Assembly (NCBI GenBank): GCA_045646865.1
Contig: JAZRLM010000007.1
Location: 120,025-184,024 of the forward strand
DNA from: SIG440 sp045646865
GTDB lineage: Bacteria > Bacillota > Clostridia > Monoglobales > Monoglobaceae
Reading direction: 5' to 3'
Length of the DNA stretch: 64,000 nucleotides
Under the pieces are notes generated by a model that searched no databases, was not told where the DNA came from, and saw only the letters and a program-made list of their open reading frames with translations. Every line of letters begins with the position of its first letter. The stretch's first letter is position 1. Below, piece after piece: positions 1-8,037 of this stretch. A program made the position numbers and the translations under genes.

Positions 1-48
1 GGGATTTCATATAATTAAACATCATACTTGCGAGAAAGGAAAGTCAGA

Positions 49-1242
49 ATGAAACCATACAGAGCCATAGTAATTGATGGAAAAAAGATTATAAGACGAG
101 GCTTGCAAATTGGTATAATGATAGTGGTTACAAGTCTTGTCTTTGTTAATATAAAAATTGCGGGTGTTCAATGGACTATTCCTGACGGAAGACGAATTAT
201 CAGCGATAGTATTCCTGTGATTCGACAAGACAATGACGAAGGACGGCTGACGGTTTCGGATGTGTTTAAAAAAGCTCTTAGTTTTGTGATGACATTTGAC
301 CCCTGTGATGAAAGAACGGTATTATTTGGGGAGATGCCCGTTATACGCGCGGTAAGCGGAGGCTATCTTGCAAGAACGGCAAATGCAAGCTCGTATAACA
401 GCCAAAGAGTTGACCAAGGCGAAAAAACAGGAGATATTCCCAAGCCGCAAAGCGAACATTATCCCATAAAAGAGGTTGATTCAAGTCAGGCAAAAGCTCT
501 TGGAAAGAATTCGGGTAAAATCCTTATCCGCAACGAAACTACATACAGTATAAACATTGCCGAAATGTTAAACGCACCTCTTACCTTTGATATGAAAGGT
601 GCTGCTCCCAAAATCCTGATAGTGCATACCCATGGCACAGAAAGCTATTCTCCTGAAGGTGCCGAGGTGTATCAAGCAGACAAAAGCGACCGCAGCCTGG
701 ATAAGACCCAAAACATGGTCAAAGTAGGAGAGGCAATGAAACAAATTTTTGAGGAACGCGGCATTTCAGTTATTCACGACACCACTCTTCACGACCATCC
801 TGACTTTAACGGGTCATACGAGAATTCCCGCAAAACAATAGAAAAGTATCTGTCAAAGTACCCAAGCATATGTATAGTGCTGGATATTCACAGGGATGCG
901 TTTATATATGATGACGGCAGCAAAGCAAAATTCGTTACCGAAATAGACGGCAAAAAGGTTGCACAGCTTATGTTTGTTGTGGGCACAGATGCAGGCGGCT
1001 TAAATCACCCCAAGTGGCGTGAAAATATGAAGCTTGCCATCAAGTTGCAAAATCATATTAACGGCAAGCTCCCCACACTGATGCGCGGAGTAAATCTGCG
1101 TACCGAGCGGTTTAACGGGCACACCACCTGCGGCAGTATGATAATCGAGGTGGGCAGCAGTGGCAACACTCTTGCCGAGGCAATTGACGGTGCCCAATAC
1201 GGAGCGTCAACAATTGCAGAATTTTTAAATACCTTAAAATGA
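49..1242 (+). CDS. spoIIP: Stage II sporulation protein P (SpoIIP)
   Basis: 397 residues. SpoIIP is the amidase/endopeptidase of the SpoIID-M-P complex that thins septal peptidoglycan during forespore engulfment. One N-terminal membrane segment (about residues 18-36) is followed by a linker and the amidase_3-like catalytic domain. Zinc-site motifs are visible: HTHGTE (about 192-197), DIHRDA (about 279) and IIEVGSSGN with its glutamate near 367. I place the start at ATG 49 because AGAAAGGA (33-40) lies 8 bases ahead; an in-frame TTG at 28 has no such site. A weak hairpin with a short T-run follows. In many clostridia this gene follows gpr, which would lie outside the window. Length and motif order are normal for the family. 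Confidence 0.93.
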   Translation: MKPYRAIVIDGKKIIRRGLQIGIMIVVTSLVFVNIKIAGVQWTIPDGRRIISDSIPVIRQDNDEGRLTVSDVFKKALSFVMTFDPCDERTVLFGEMPVIRAVSGGYLARTANASSYNSQRVDQGEKTGDIPKPQSEHYPIKEVDSSQAKALGKNSGKILIRNETTYSINIAEMLNAPLTFDMKGAAPKILIVHTHGTESYSPEGAEVYQADKSDRSLDKTQNMVKVGEAMKQIFEERGISVIHDTTLHDHPDFNGSYENSRKTIEKYLSKYPSICIVLDIHRDAFIYDDGSKAKFVTEIDGKKVAQLMFVVGTDAGGLNHPKWRENMKLAIKLQNHINGKLPTLMRGVNLRTERFNGHTTCGSMIIEVGSSGNTLAEAIDGAQYGASTIAEFLNTLK

Positions 1243-1250
1243 CCAATATT

Positions 1251-1288
1251 ATGCAGCAATGCCTTAGGGATGTTGCTGCATTTTGTTA
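1251..1288 (+). terminator. Rho-independent terminator after spoIIP
   Basis: Nine-base arms ATGCAGCAA / TTGCTGCAT with a short inner CC/GG pairing are followed by TTTTGTT, nine bases after the spoIIP stop codon. Confidence 0.6.
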
Positions 1289-1342
1289 TGGCTGTAATAC
1301 TTTTAGAAATTCATCATATATCTGTATGTAGAGGTGAAATAG

Positions 1343-2236
1343 ATGAAGTGTTATAATTTTGAAATGCTAAAAAAGGATGTCGAGCTGCTTGCGCAAAGAT
1401 TCCCTAATATAGAATGGGGAAGCATCGGCAAATCTGTATGGGGCAGAGAGCTGTATTACATAAGACTGGGTCATGGCAAAAAGAAAATTTCATACAACGG
1501 TGCCCACCACGGGATGGAATGGATAACTTCGGCCATGCTGATGAAATTTGCAAAAGATTTTCTTGCGGCTTTGCGTGACGGTAAAAGCCTTTGCGGATTT
1601 TCGGTGGAGGCGTTATGTAAAAAGACTTCCTTATATATAATACCAATGCTGAACCCTGACGGGGTAGAACTGTCAACAAGTGGTCTGCCTGAGTGGCTGT
1701 CTGAAGACGAGCGCGACAGATTGATACAGTATAATGGCTCAGAAGATTTCACAAGATGGCAGGCGAATGCTCGTGGTGTTGACCTTAATCACAATTATGA
1801 TGCAATGTGGCAGCAATCAAAGGCAATGGAAAAGGAGTATGGTATCTATGGCCCCGGTCCAACAAGATTTTCGGGTGAAGCTCCATTGTCCGAGCCCGAG
1901 AGTCGCGCTCTTGCGGAATTTACTGTTGAACAAGATTTTGATATGGCACTTGCATTTCACAGTCAGGGCAAGGTAATATATCAGGGATTTCAGGGCAAGG
2001 AACCACCGGTTTCTGTAAAAATTGCAAATGCGTTTGAACTGATTTCACCATACAAACTGGACACAACCGAAGGAATAGCGTCCTACGGCGGCTATAAGGA
2101 TTGGTTTGTTGACAAATTCCGTCGGCCGGGCTTTACCATAGAGGTGGGCGAGGGCGTAAATCCTTTGCCTTATGAAAACCTTCCTATAATATATAAGGAA
2201 ACGCTTCCTTTATTATTAGGTGCAATGACGGTATAA
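1343..2236 (+). CDS. M14 family zinc carboxypeptidase (peptidoglycan-type)
   Basis: 297 residues with the full M14 metallopeptidase pattern: zinc ligands in the HxxE motif (His56, Glu59), a third ligand in the FHSQG segment (His206), substrate-binding NPDGVELS, and the catalytic glutamate in TIEVGEG (Glu267). Small clostridial M14 enzymes of this type resemble gamma-D-glutamyl-meso-diaminopimelate peptidases, which cut peptidoglycan stem peptides; that substrate is an inference here. There is no signal peptide and no LysM domain, so the protein looks cytoplasmic, fitting muropeptide recycling or delivery in the mother cell. The ribosome site GAGGTG ends about seven bases before ATG 1343. The gene stands alone between spoIIP and trmFO. 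Confidence 0.85.
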   Translation: MKCYNFEMLKKDVELLAQRFPNIEWGSIGKSVWGRELYYIRLGHGKKKISYNGAHHGMEWITSAMLMKFAKDFLAALRDGKSLCGFSVEALCKKTSLYIIPMLNPDGVELSTSGLPEWLSEDERDRLIQYNGSEDFTRWQANARGVDLNHNYDAMWQQSKAMEKEYGIYGPGPTRFSGEAPLSEPESRALAEFTVEQDFDMALAFHSQGKVIYQGFQGKEPPVSVKIANAFELISPYKLDTTEGIASYGGYKDWFVDKFRRPGFTIEVGEGVNPLPYENLPIIYKETLPLLLGAMTV

Positions 2237-2240
2237 AGGC

Positions 2241-2269
2241 TTGCTAAACAGCGAGATATGTGATATACT
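2241..2269 (+). promoter_or_regulatory. Sigma-A promoter for trmFO
   Basis: TTGCTA (2241-2246), a 17-base spacer and TATACT (2264-2269) preceded by TGA, an extended -10. It lies 37 bases upstream of the trmFO start. Confidence 0.6.
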
Positions 2270-2305
2270 TACCAAAGAAAATAATCCGAAAGGAATGTAT
2301 ATATT

Positions 2306-3634
2306 ATGCAGCAGAAAAAGATAAAGGTTATCGGCGCAGGTCTTGCGGGTTGCGAGGCGGCATGGCAGATTGCTAATAGAGGTATTTTGGTGGAGCTTTA
2401 TGAAATGAAACCCCAAAAATATTCCCCTGCCCATAAAAGCCCTGATTTTGCAGAACTGGTGTGTAGCAACTCTTTTCGTGCCGACGGAATTTATAACGCA
2501 GTCGGACTGCTTAAGGAAGAAATGCGTCGTCTTGGCTCGCTGATTATGGAGTGTGCCGATGCGGTGAAGGTTCCGGCAGGTGGTGCCCTGGCGGTTGACC
2601 GTGATGCCTTTTCGAAAATGGTTACTGAAAAAATAAAATCTCATCCCAATATCTGCGTAATTGAGCAGGAAGTAACAGAAATCAATACAGATGAATATAC
2701 TGTTATAGCGGCGGGCCCCCTTGCCTCGGATGCCATTGCCGAAACTGTTTTAAAACTGACAGGGGATACCGCCCTTCATTTCTATGATGCGGCGGCACCC
2801 ATTGTGGTCTATGACAGTATTGATATGTCAAAGGCTTTCAAGGCAGCACGTTACGGCAAGGGTGGCGATGACTACATCAATTGCCCGATGACCAAGGAGG
2901 AATACCTTGCCTTCCGCGAAGAACTGGTAAATGCCGAGGCAGCACAGGTACACGAAGGGGTGGAGAACCCTAAAGTGTTTGAGGGTTGTATGCCGATTGA
3001 GATTATGGCAGCACGTGGAGTGGATACAATGCGCTATGGTCCCCTTAAACCGGTCGGACTTACCAACCCCCACGATGGCAGTCGTCCTTATGCCGTGGTA
3101 CAGCTGCGTCAGGACAATGGCGCCGCAAGTATGTTTAATATAGTAGGCTTTCAGACTCACCTTAAATTCGGCGAACAAAAAAGGGTGTTCGGTATGATAC
3201 CGGGTCTTGAAAATGCCGAGTTTGTTCGTTATGGAGTTATGCACCGTAATACCTATATAAATTCGCCTCGGTTGCTTACCGATAAATATAATATGAAGGA
3301 ATTCCCCAAGGTGTATTTTGCAGGCCAGATAACCGGTGTGGAGGGCTATATTGAATCTGCCTCGTCGGGGTTGTGGGCAGGACTATGTGCGTCTTCCTCG
3401 ATTCTGGACAAAGAACCGCCTGAAATTTCTTCAAAAACCGCGATGGGAGCATTGGCAAAATATATATCCAATCCCGCGGTAACGGAATTTCAGCCTATGA
3501 ACGTGAATTTTGGTATTTTTGAAGATTTGGGCGAGAGAATTAAGGACAAGCGAGAAAAAGCTGAGCGTTACGCGGCAAGAAGCTTCTCAGAGATTGATGC
3601 GATAAACCGCACTCAGGCAGAATATGTCAGATAA
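2306..3634 (+). CDS. trmFO: tRNA (uracil-54-C5)-methyltransferase, folate/FAD-dependent (TrmFO)
   Basis: 442 residues. TrmFO makes ribothymidine at position 54 of tRNA from methylenetetrahydrofolate, using FAD and NAD(P)H. The N-terminal dinucleotide-binding motif GAGLAGCEAA is at about residues 11-20. Two cysteines important in the Bacillus enzyme are present: Cys53 in CSNSFRAD and Cys228 in FEGCMP (equivalent to Cys226 there). The C-terminal FAD contact region GVEGYIESASSG is intact. Length matches the family (about 435-445). Start ATG 2306 follows GAAAGGA. The gene has its own promoter, and the next gene downstream is transcribed from a separate promoter cluster. Confidence 0.96.
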   Translation: MQQKKIKVIGAGLAGCEAAWQIANRGILVELYEMKPQKYSPAHKSPDFAELVCSNSFRADGIYNAVGLLKEEMRRLGSLIMECADAVKVPAGGALAVDRDAFSKMVTEKIKSHPNICVIEQEVTEINTDEYTVIAAGPLASDAIAETVLKLTGDTALHFYDAAAPIVVYDSIDMSKAFKAARYGKGGDDYINCPMTKEEYLAFREELVNAEAAQVHEGVENPKVFEGCMPIEIMAARGVDTMRYGPLKPVGLTNPHDGSRPYAVVQLRQDNGAASMFNIVGFQTHLKFGEQKRVFGMIPGLENAEFVRYGVMHRNTYINSPRLLTDKYNMKEFPKVYFAGQITGVEGYIESASSGLWAGLCASSSILDKEPPEISSKTAMGALAKYISNPAVTEFQPMNVNFGIFEDLGERIKDKREKAERYAARSFSEIDAINRTQAEYVR

Positions 3635-3973
3635 TTCCCAAAAAAATACTTTAAAATTGCAAAAAGCTCTTGACATAATTGACAAAGAGTATTACAATAT
3701 ATGACGTAGAAGTTTGTTTTTTTGAACAATATATAGTTGTTTGATAAAATAATCGACAAAATATTAAAATATCCTGAAAATACCGTATTTGACAAAAGAA
3801 TTTAAAAAGTGTTACAATCATGTTACATTTTTGAATTGCTGTTGACATATCCGGTGTTTTGGTGATATAATCAACCTAAGTTAATGGGAGTAGTGTGTAA
3901 TCCTTTTAACGCACCAATTACTTTGCAAAAAAATTAATAAACATATATTTATAATTTAAAGGAGGATTTGAGA
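3635..3973 (+). promoter_or_regulatory. Stacked sigma-A promoters and long leader of the S-layer gene
   Basis: This 339-base gap has no coding potential but four good promoter matches, all on the plus strand: TTGACA 3670 / TACAAT 3693 (17-base spacer); TTGAAC 3722 / TAAAAT 3745 (17); TTGACA 3789 / TACAAT 3813 (18); TTGACA 3842 / TATAAT 3866 (18). The last is a perfect pair of hexamers and would give a leader of about 95 bases before ATG 3974. The arrangement fits very strong constitutive transcription of the following surface-protein gene. Confidence 0.75.
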
Positions 3974-6900
3974 ATGTATAATCTCAAAAAAGTGATTGCT
4001 TCTATCTGCGTTATCGCTATGATGCTCACAACAGTTGCTCTTGGTGCAACTTACACTGACGTTGCAGAAGATAGTGCTTATTATGAAGCAGTTGAAACAC
4101 TCAACAAACTCGAAATCGTTACAGGTTACGAAGACGGTACTTACAAGCCCGAAGCTGGCGTAACAAGAGCTGAAATGGCTGCTCTTATCGCTAGAATCCA
4201 GGGTTATGGTGACACAGCTGCAGGCAGCGCTAACACAGGCTTTGCTGACGTTCCCGCAAGTCACTGGGCATCTGGCTACATTGCTAATGCTGCAGGCATG
4301 GGCATCATCAACGGCTATGGCGACGGCAACTTCGGTCCCGACGCTCCCGTTCTTTACGAACAGGCTGTTAAGATGGTAATGGCTACACTCGGCTACACAC
4401 CTTACGCTGAAAACAACGGTGGTTACCCCGGTGGTTACCTCGCTGCTGCTCAGAGATATGATGTAGTTGCAGGTGTTGCAAATGCTACAATGGGTACAGA
4501 AGCTAACCGTGGTACAATTGCACAGCTTCTTGTTAATGCAATTGACACACCTCTCATGGCTCAGAAGACATGGGCTACAGATGGTACAGCTGAATACGTT
4601 ATCTATGATGGCGAAGACTATGCTCTTAAGACTCTTATGAGTGTAAACCTTGGCTACGTTAAGATTCGTGGTGTTGTTACATCAACTCCTGTAACAGATC
4701 TCTACGCTGCTAAAGATATCGACACATCTGAAGAAGCAGTTATCGAAGTTACTGTTACAGACACATTTGACACAGCTAACAAAGACTTTGGTTATGACGA
4801 AGATGGTTACTACGTTGGCGAAGATACATTCCTCGTTGGCGAAACAGATGCTGCTGATTACATCGGTATGTCAGTTCTTGCTTATGTAAAGAAACTTGAC
4901 AACAACGATTACGAAGTAGTTTCTATCGCTGCTGATACAGCTAGAAACAAGGTTCTCACAATGGACCTCACACAGTTCAACCAGATCAATGCTCAGGGTA
5001 AGTTTGAATACTTCAAGACAGCTGATGCTAAGACAGCTACAGCAGTAGTTGTTGCAGATGCTACAGTTGTATTCAACAACGACGGTGGTTTTGCTGTTGC
5101 TGACATCTTCGGCGACGAAGTTGCTAACAACGGTGCTACAGAAAACGGCGGTGTAATCGCTCTTGTTGACAACGACACAACAAATGGTTATGACGTAATC
5201 TTTGTTGACATCGCTGAAACAGCAGTTGTTGACGAAGCTGAAGAAGGCTTTGTTGCATTCAAAGAAATGACAAGTGTTAGAGAACTTATGGATCTCACAA
5301 TTGACGAAGATGACGAAAATGCTATCATCAGCATCACAAAGGATGGCGAAGCAGTTGCTGCAGCTGACCTTAAGGAATGGGATGTTCTTTCAATCATCGC
5401 AAACGCTGATGGTTCATACATTGCTGCTGAAGTAATTTCTAACGCAATCGTTGGTACAATCAAGTCAGTTTCTAAGTCAACTGCTTCTGCAGATGACAAG
5501 GCTTACACAATTGACAACGCTAAGTATGATGTAGCTGCAGGCGCTTACGGTGTTGAAGACCTCGCTATCGGTGCAGGCGGTACATTCTACATTGACAAGT
5601 ACGGCAAGATTGCTGCATTCAACGAAGACGCAGCTCTTGCTACAGGTGTTGCTGCTAACTATGCCTATGTAACAGCTGCAGCTATCGACACAGATGTTCT
5701 TACAGGCGAAAACACAGCTATCGTTCAGATGATAACTGCTGAAGGTCTTGTAGCTCTTAACATCAAGTCTACAAACGCTAAGGTAAACGGCGCTGCATTC
5801 AGTGCTGATGATGAAGCTACTAACACAACAGGCGAACTTGAAGCACTTCTCAAGAACAAGGTTGTTAAGTATACAAAGGATTCATCAGACAAGATTAAGA
5901 CTATAACAACAGCTGATGCTGACGAAGATATCACTGCAGCAACAGGTGCTACTGGAGCTGGCAAGACATACGATGCTGAAAATGGTAAGATTGGCACAAA
6001 ATATGTAGATGCAGACGCAATCGTATTCTTTATCGCTGGCGATGCTGAAGACAGCTTCCTTGGTTCAGTTGCTGACCTCGAAGACGAAGTTGATTACACA
6101 GTTAATGCTCTTTATGCAGACGAAAAGGCTGAAGACAACAACATTCTTGTTGTAGCAGTTGCAAGTGCTATCAGTCCCAAGGCTAACATGGGTGTTCTTA
6201 CAGCTATTGGCACATCTGCAAATGACGAAGGCGAAGAAATCTACGCTGTAGAAGTTCTTGTTAACGGCGAAACAATTGTTGCTGAAACAACAGCTGATGT
6301 ATATCCTGTTGCAAACCTTACAGTAGGTGATATCGTTAAGGTTAAGGTTGGCAGCGACGGTCTTATCTCTTCACTCGAAATCGTTTACAACTTTGGTGAA
6401 GGCGTAAGAGATCTCTCAACTCCTTTTGCTGGTGTAACAGCTACAGAAGTTACTTCTTCTGCTGACTACGTTGGTGGTAAGGTAATCAACTACAAGAAGA
6501 GCTCAACTCAGGCTACAGTTGCTGATAACAACGGTGCTGCAACAATCAAGCTTTCACAGGCTCAGAATGTTATCGTAATCGACGCTAACGGCAGAGACCT
6601 CGAAATCAAGAAGAGCAGTGCTTCTAACTTCAAGGCATTTGAAGAGCTTTACAACTATGCTAATGCTACTGTAAACGTATCAATCAATAAGGCTACTGCA
6701 GCTGAGAAAGCACTTGCTGAGGCTCAGAAGGCAGCTGACTATGTATACGCAAGACTTTACGATGGTAAGGTTGTTGACCTCGTTATCGTTAAGGGTGCTG
6801 ATATGACAGTTAGAGCAGGTGCAACAATTGATGTAGCAGTTAGAACTGGTAGAGTTTTTGGCAAAGATGCTGCTGATTTGGGTGACTACAATGTTACCAT

Positions 6901-7183
6901 GGATGGCAGAACAATTACTGTAACAGGTACAGCTACAGAAATTACTAACTGGACAGAATACTCATCAGACGATGCTGCTAACGATGGTAAGTTTGTTGCT
7001 TTGACATTCACAGGTCTTGCTGGTAAGACATTCACAGTATCTGATGGTGTAGAAACAAAGACAGTTACAAATGCTGCTGATGACAACGTTTGGAACTTCA
7101 CTCGCAGAGTTCCTTCTAACGCTAATGATGTAGTTGTAACAGTTGACGGTGAAGTTTTCACAGTTGTATTTGATATTGACTAA
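3974..7183 (+). CDS. Very large SLH-domain surface protein, probable S-layer subunit
   Basis: 1069 residues. A signal peptide (about 1-24, ending ALGA) is followed by an SLH domain (about 25-75), a second (about 84-140, with HWASGYI and GYGDGNFGPD) and a degenerate third. SLH domains bind pyruvylated secondary cell-wall polymer. The remaining ~880 residues are beta-rich, acidic, rich in Ala/Val/Thr/Asp and unrecognised. The mature protein has no cysteine, usual for S-layer subunits. Codon use is sharply skewed (threonine almost always ACA, alanine GCT or GCA) compared with neighbours, indicating very high expression. AAAGGAGG (3958-3965) sits 8 bases before ATG 3974, deciding against TTG 3968. 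Four promoters precede it and a strong terminator follows. The S-layer role is inferred from architecture, codon bias and promoters. Confidence 0.85.
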   Translation: MYNLKKVIASICVIAMMLTTVALGATYTDVAEDSAYYEAVETLNKLEIVTGYEDGTYKPEAGVTRAEMAALIARIQGYGDTAAGSANTGFADVPASHWASGYIANAAGMGIINGYGDGNFGPDAPVLYEQAVKMVMATLGYTPYAENNGGYPGGYLAAAQRYDVVAGVANATMGTEANRGTIAQLLVNAIDTPLMAQKTWATDGTAEYVIYDGEDYALKTLMSVNLGYVKIRGVVTSTPVTDLYAAKDIDTSEEAVIEVTVTDTFDTANKDFGYDEDGYYVGEDTFLVGETDAADYIGMSVLAYVKKLDNNDYEVVSIAADTARNKVLTMDLTQFNQINAQGKFEYFKTADAKTATAVVVADATVVFNNDGGFAVADIFGDEVANNGATENGGVIALVDNDTTNGYDVIFVDIAETAVVDEAEEGFVAFKEMTSVRELMDLTIDEDDENAIISITKDGEAVAAADLKEWDVLSIIANADGSYIAAEVISNAIVGTIKSVSKSTASADDKAYTIDNAKYDVAAGAYGVEDLAIGAGGTFYIDKYGKIAAFNEDAALATGVAANYAYVTAAAIDTDVLTGENTAIVQMITAEGLVALNIKSTNAKVNGAAFSADDEATNTTGELEALLKNKVVKYTKDSSDKIKTITTADADEDITAATGATGAGKTYDAENGKIGTKYVDADAIVFFIAGDAEDSFLGSVADLEDEVDYTVNALYADEKAEDNNILVVAVASAISPKANMGVLTAIGTSANDEGEEIYAVEVLVNGETIVAETTADVYPVANLTVGDIVKVKVGSDGLISSLEIVYNFGEGVRDLSTPFAGVTATEVTSSADYVGGKVINYKKSSTQATVADNNGAATIKLSQAQNVIVIDANGRDLEIKKSSASNFKAFEELYNYANATVNVSINKATAAEKALAEAQKAADYVYARLYDGKVVDLVIVKGADMTVRAGATIDVAVRTGRVFGKDAADLGDYNVTMDGRTITVTGTATEITNWTEYSSDDAANDGKFVALTFTGLAGKTFTVSDGVETKTVTNAADDNVWNFTRRVPSNANDVVVTVDGEVFTVVFDID

Positions 7184-7202
7184 TTAGTTTTTAGTCAAAC
7201 TT

Positions 7203-7232
7203 AAAGAGACGGCTTTATGCCGTCTCTTTTTT
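7203..7232 (+). terminator. Rho-independent terminator of the S-layer gene
   Basis: A perfect 11-bp stem (AAAGAGACGGC / GCCGTCTCTTT) with loop TTTAT is followed by a T-run, 19 bases after the stop codon. Confidence 0.9.
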
Positions 7233-7272
7233 CGTCCATATAAAATGAATATTTTTTTTGTTTCTTCATATA

Positions 7273-7316
7273 ATAAAACGTACACTATTGACATTGTGTA
7301 CGTTTTATGATAATAT
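7273..7316 (+). promoter_or_regulatory. Promoter and perfect inverted-repeat operator of the toxin-antitoxin-like operon
   Basis: A perfect 13-base inverted repeat, ATAAAACGTACAC (7273-7285) and GTGTACGTTTTAT (7296-7308), has a 10-base centre. The centre holds most of a TTGACA -35 box (7288-7293), and the right arm runs into the -10 region (TAATAT, 7311-7316, 17-base spacer). A dimeric protein bound here would block RNA polymerase, as expected for an autoregulated toxin-antitoxin operon. Confidence 0.7.
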
Positions 7317-7341
7317 GGAGGTGCAGAAAGGAATGAATGAT

Positions 7342-7767
7342 ATGCTGACAATAAATGCTACTGATGTAAGAAAAAATTGGAGTGAGGTTGCGGATACTGT
7401 TATAAGAACACGTCCGCAGTTTATAAAGCGCACTCGGGATTATATGCTATTATCAAATATCAGTTTTTTTGAGGATATATTGGTTGCGTACAGTTTCACA
7501 GCAGAAAGATTTGTTGAGGAAGATGGCAGTGTAACACTTTCTCTTAATGAGATTGATTTGATTGAAAACGCACCAACAGAAGATGAGGCAAAAAATATGC
7601 TTGCGTCAGCAATTTATGAATATGCAACGGATTTTTATAATGAGTTCAATTTGTGGTCATCTGCACCAAACAGAAAACCACATATTCCTTATGTTTTTAA
7701 GGCGTTGATTCTTGACGATATTAAAAAGATTAAGGAGTGCATTTCGTGCCAAGCTGGAAAGAACTAA
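7342..7767 (+). CDS. Phd/YefM-like antitoxin (probable)
   Basis: 141 residues from ATG 7342, which AGAAAGGA (7325-7332) precedes by nine bases; upstream ATGs at 7315 and 7333 lack a properly spaced site. The first ~35 residues (INATDVRKNWSEVADTV, then RPQFIKRTRDYMLL) resemble the Phd/YefM fold, which binds DNA as a dimer and represses its own operon. The acidic C-terminal half would wrap the toxin; I do not recognise it as a named domain. The gene overlaps the next one by 22 bases, so the two are translationally coupled. The palindrome over its promoter supports autoregulation. The antitoxin role is inferred from the N-terminal resemblance and the partner gene. Confidence 0.65.
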   Translation: MLTINATDVRKNWSEVADTVIRTRPQFIKRTRDYMLLSNISFFEDILVAYSFTAERFVEEDGSVTLSLNEIDLIENAPTEDEAKNMLASAIYEYATDFYNEFNLWSSAPNRKPHIPYVFKALILDDIKKIKECISCQAGKN

Positions 7768-7964
7768 AGAGATTTTGTGAAAGCGACGGATGGGAATTAT
7801 ATAAAGATACAGACCATTATTATTATCGCAAATTTGACGATGATGGAAATTTAAAAAGAACTAAGGTTTCAAGAGGTAGTGGAGAAATTCCTAAAAGACT
7901 CTGGCAGGAAATTTTGAAAAAGCAACTGCAGATATCCCTTGAATACTTTAATAATATGATATAG
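7746..7964 (+). CDS. HicA-like small toxin (probable mRNA interferase)
   Basis: 72 residues from GTG 7746; AAGGAG (7732-7737) lies 8 bases ahead, making it a better start than GTG 7737. The sequence has the HicA/YcfA layout: N-terminal helix (SWKELKRFCESDGWEL), a strand with a histidine at the catalytic position (His24 in DTDHYYYRK), then a second helix after RTKVSRGSGEIP. HicA toxins have a double-stranded-RNA-binding fold and cut mRNA. Classical HicA is paired with HicB, whereas here the upstream partner looks Phd-like. The substrate and toxicity are inferred. Codon use is AT-rich like other short accessory genes. Confidence 0.68.
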   Translation: MPSWKELKRFCESDGWELYKDTDHYYYRKFDDDGNLKRTKVSRGSGEIPKRLWQEILKKQLQISLEYFNNMI

Positions 7965-8037
7965 TAACACCTTCCCTTCAAGGGGAAGCCTGTTTATAAA
8001 AATAAAGACAGATTTTATATTAGCAGAGAGGTAGTAT

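Noticed and set aside
28..48. TTG start for spoIIP at position 28
   Set aside because: The AGAAAGGA ribosome site falls after this codon and fits ATG 49.
7970..8000. Terminator of the toxin-antitoxin-like operon
   Set aside because: CTTCCC/GGGAAG can pair, but the stem is only six bases and no T-run follows; not listed as a terminator.
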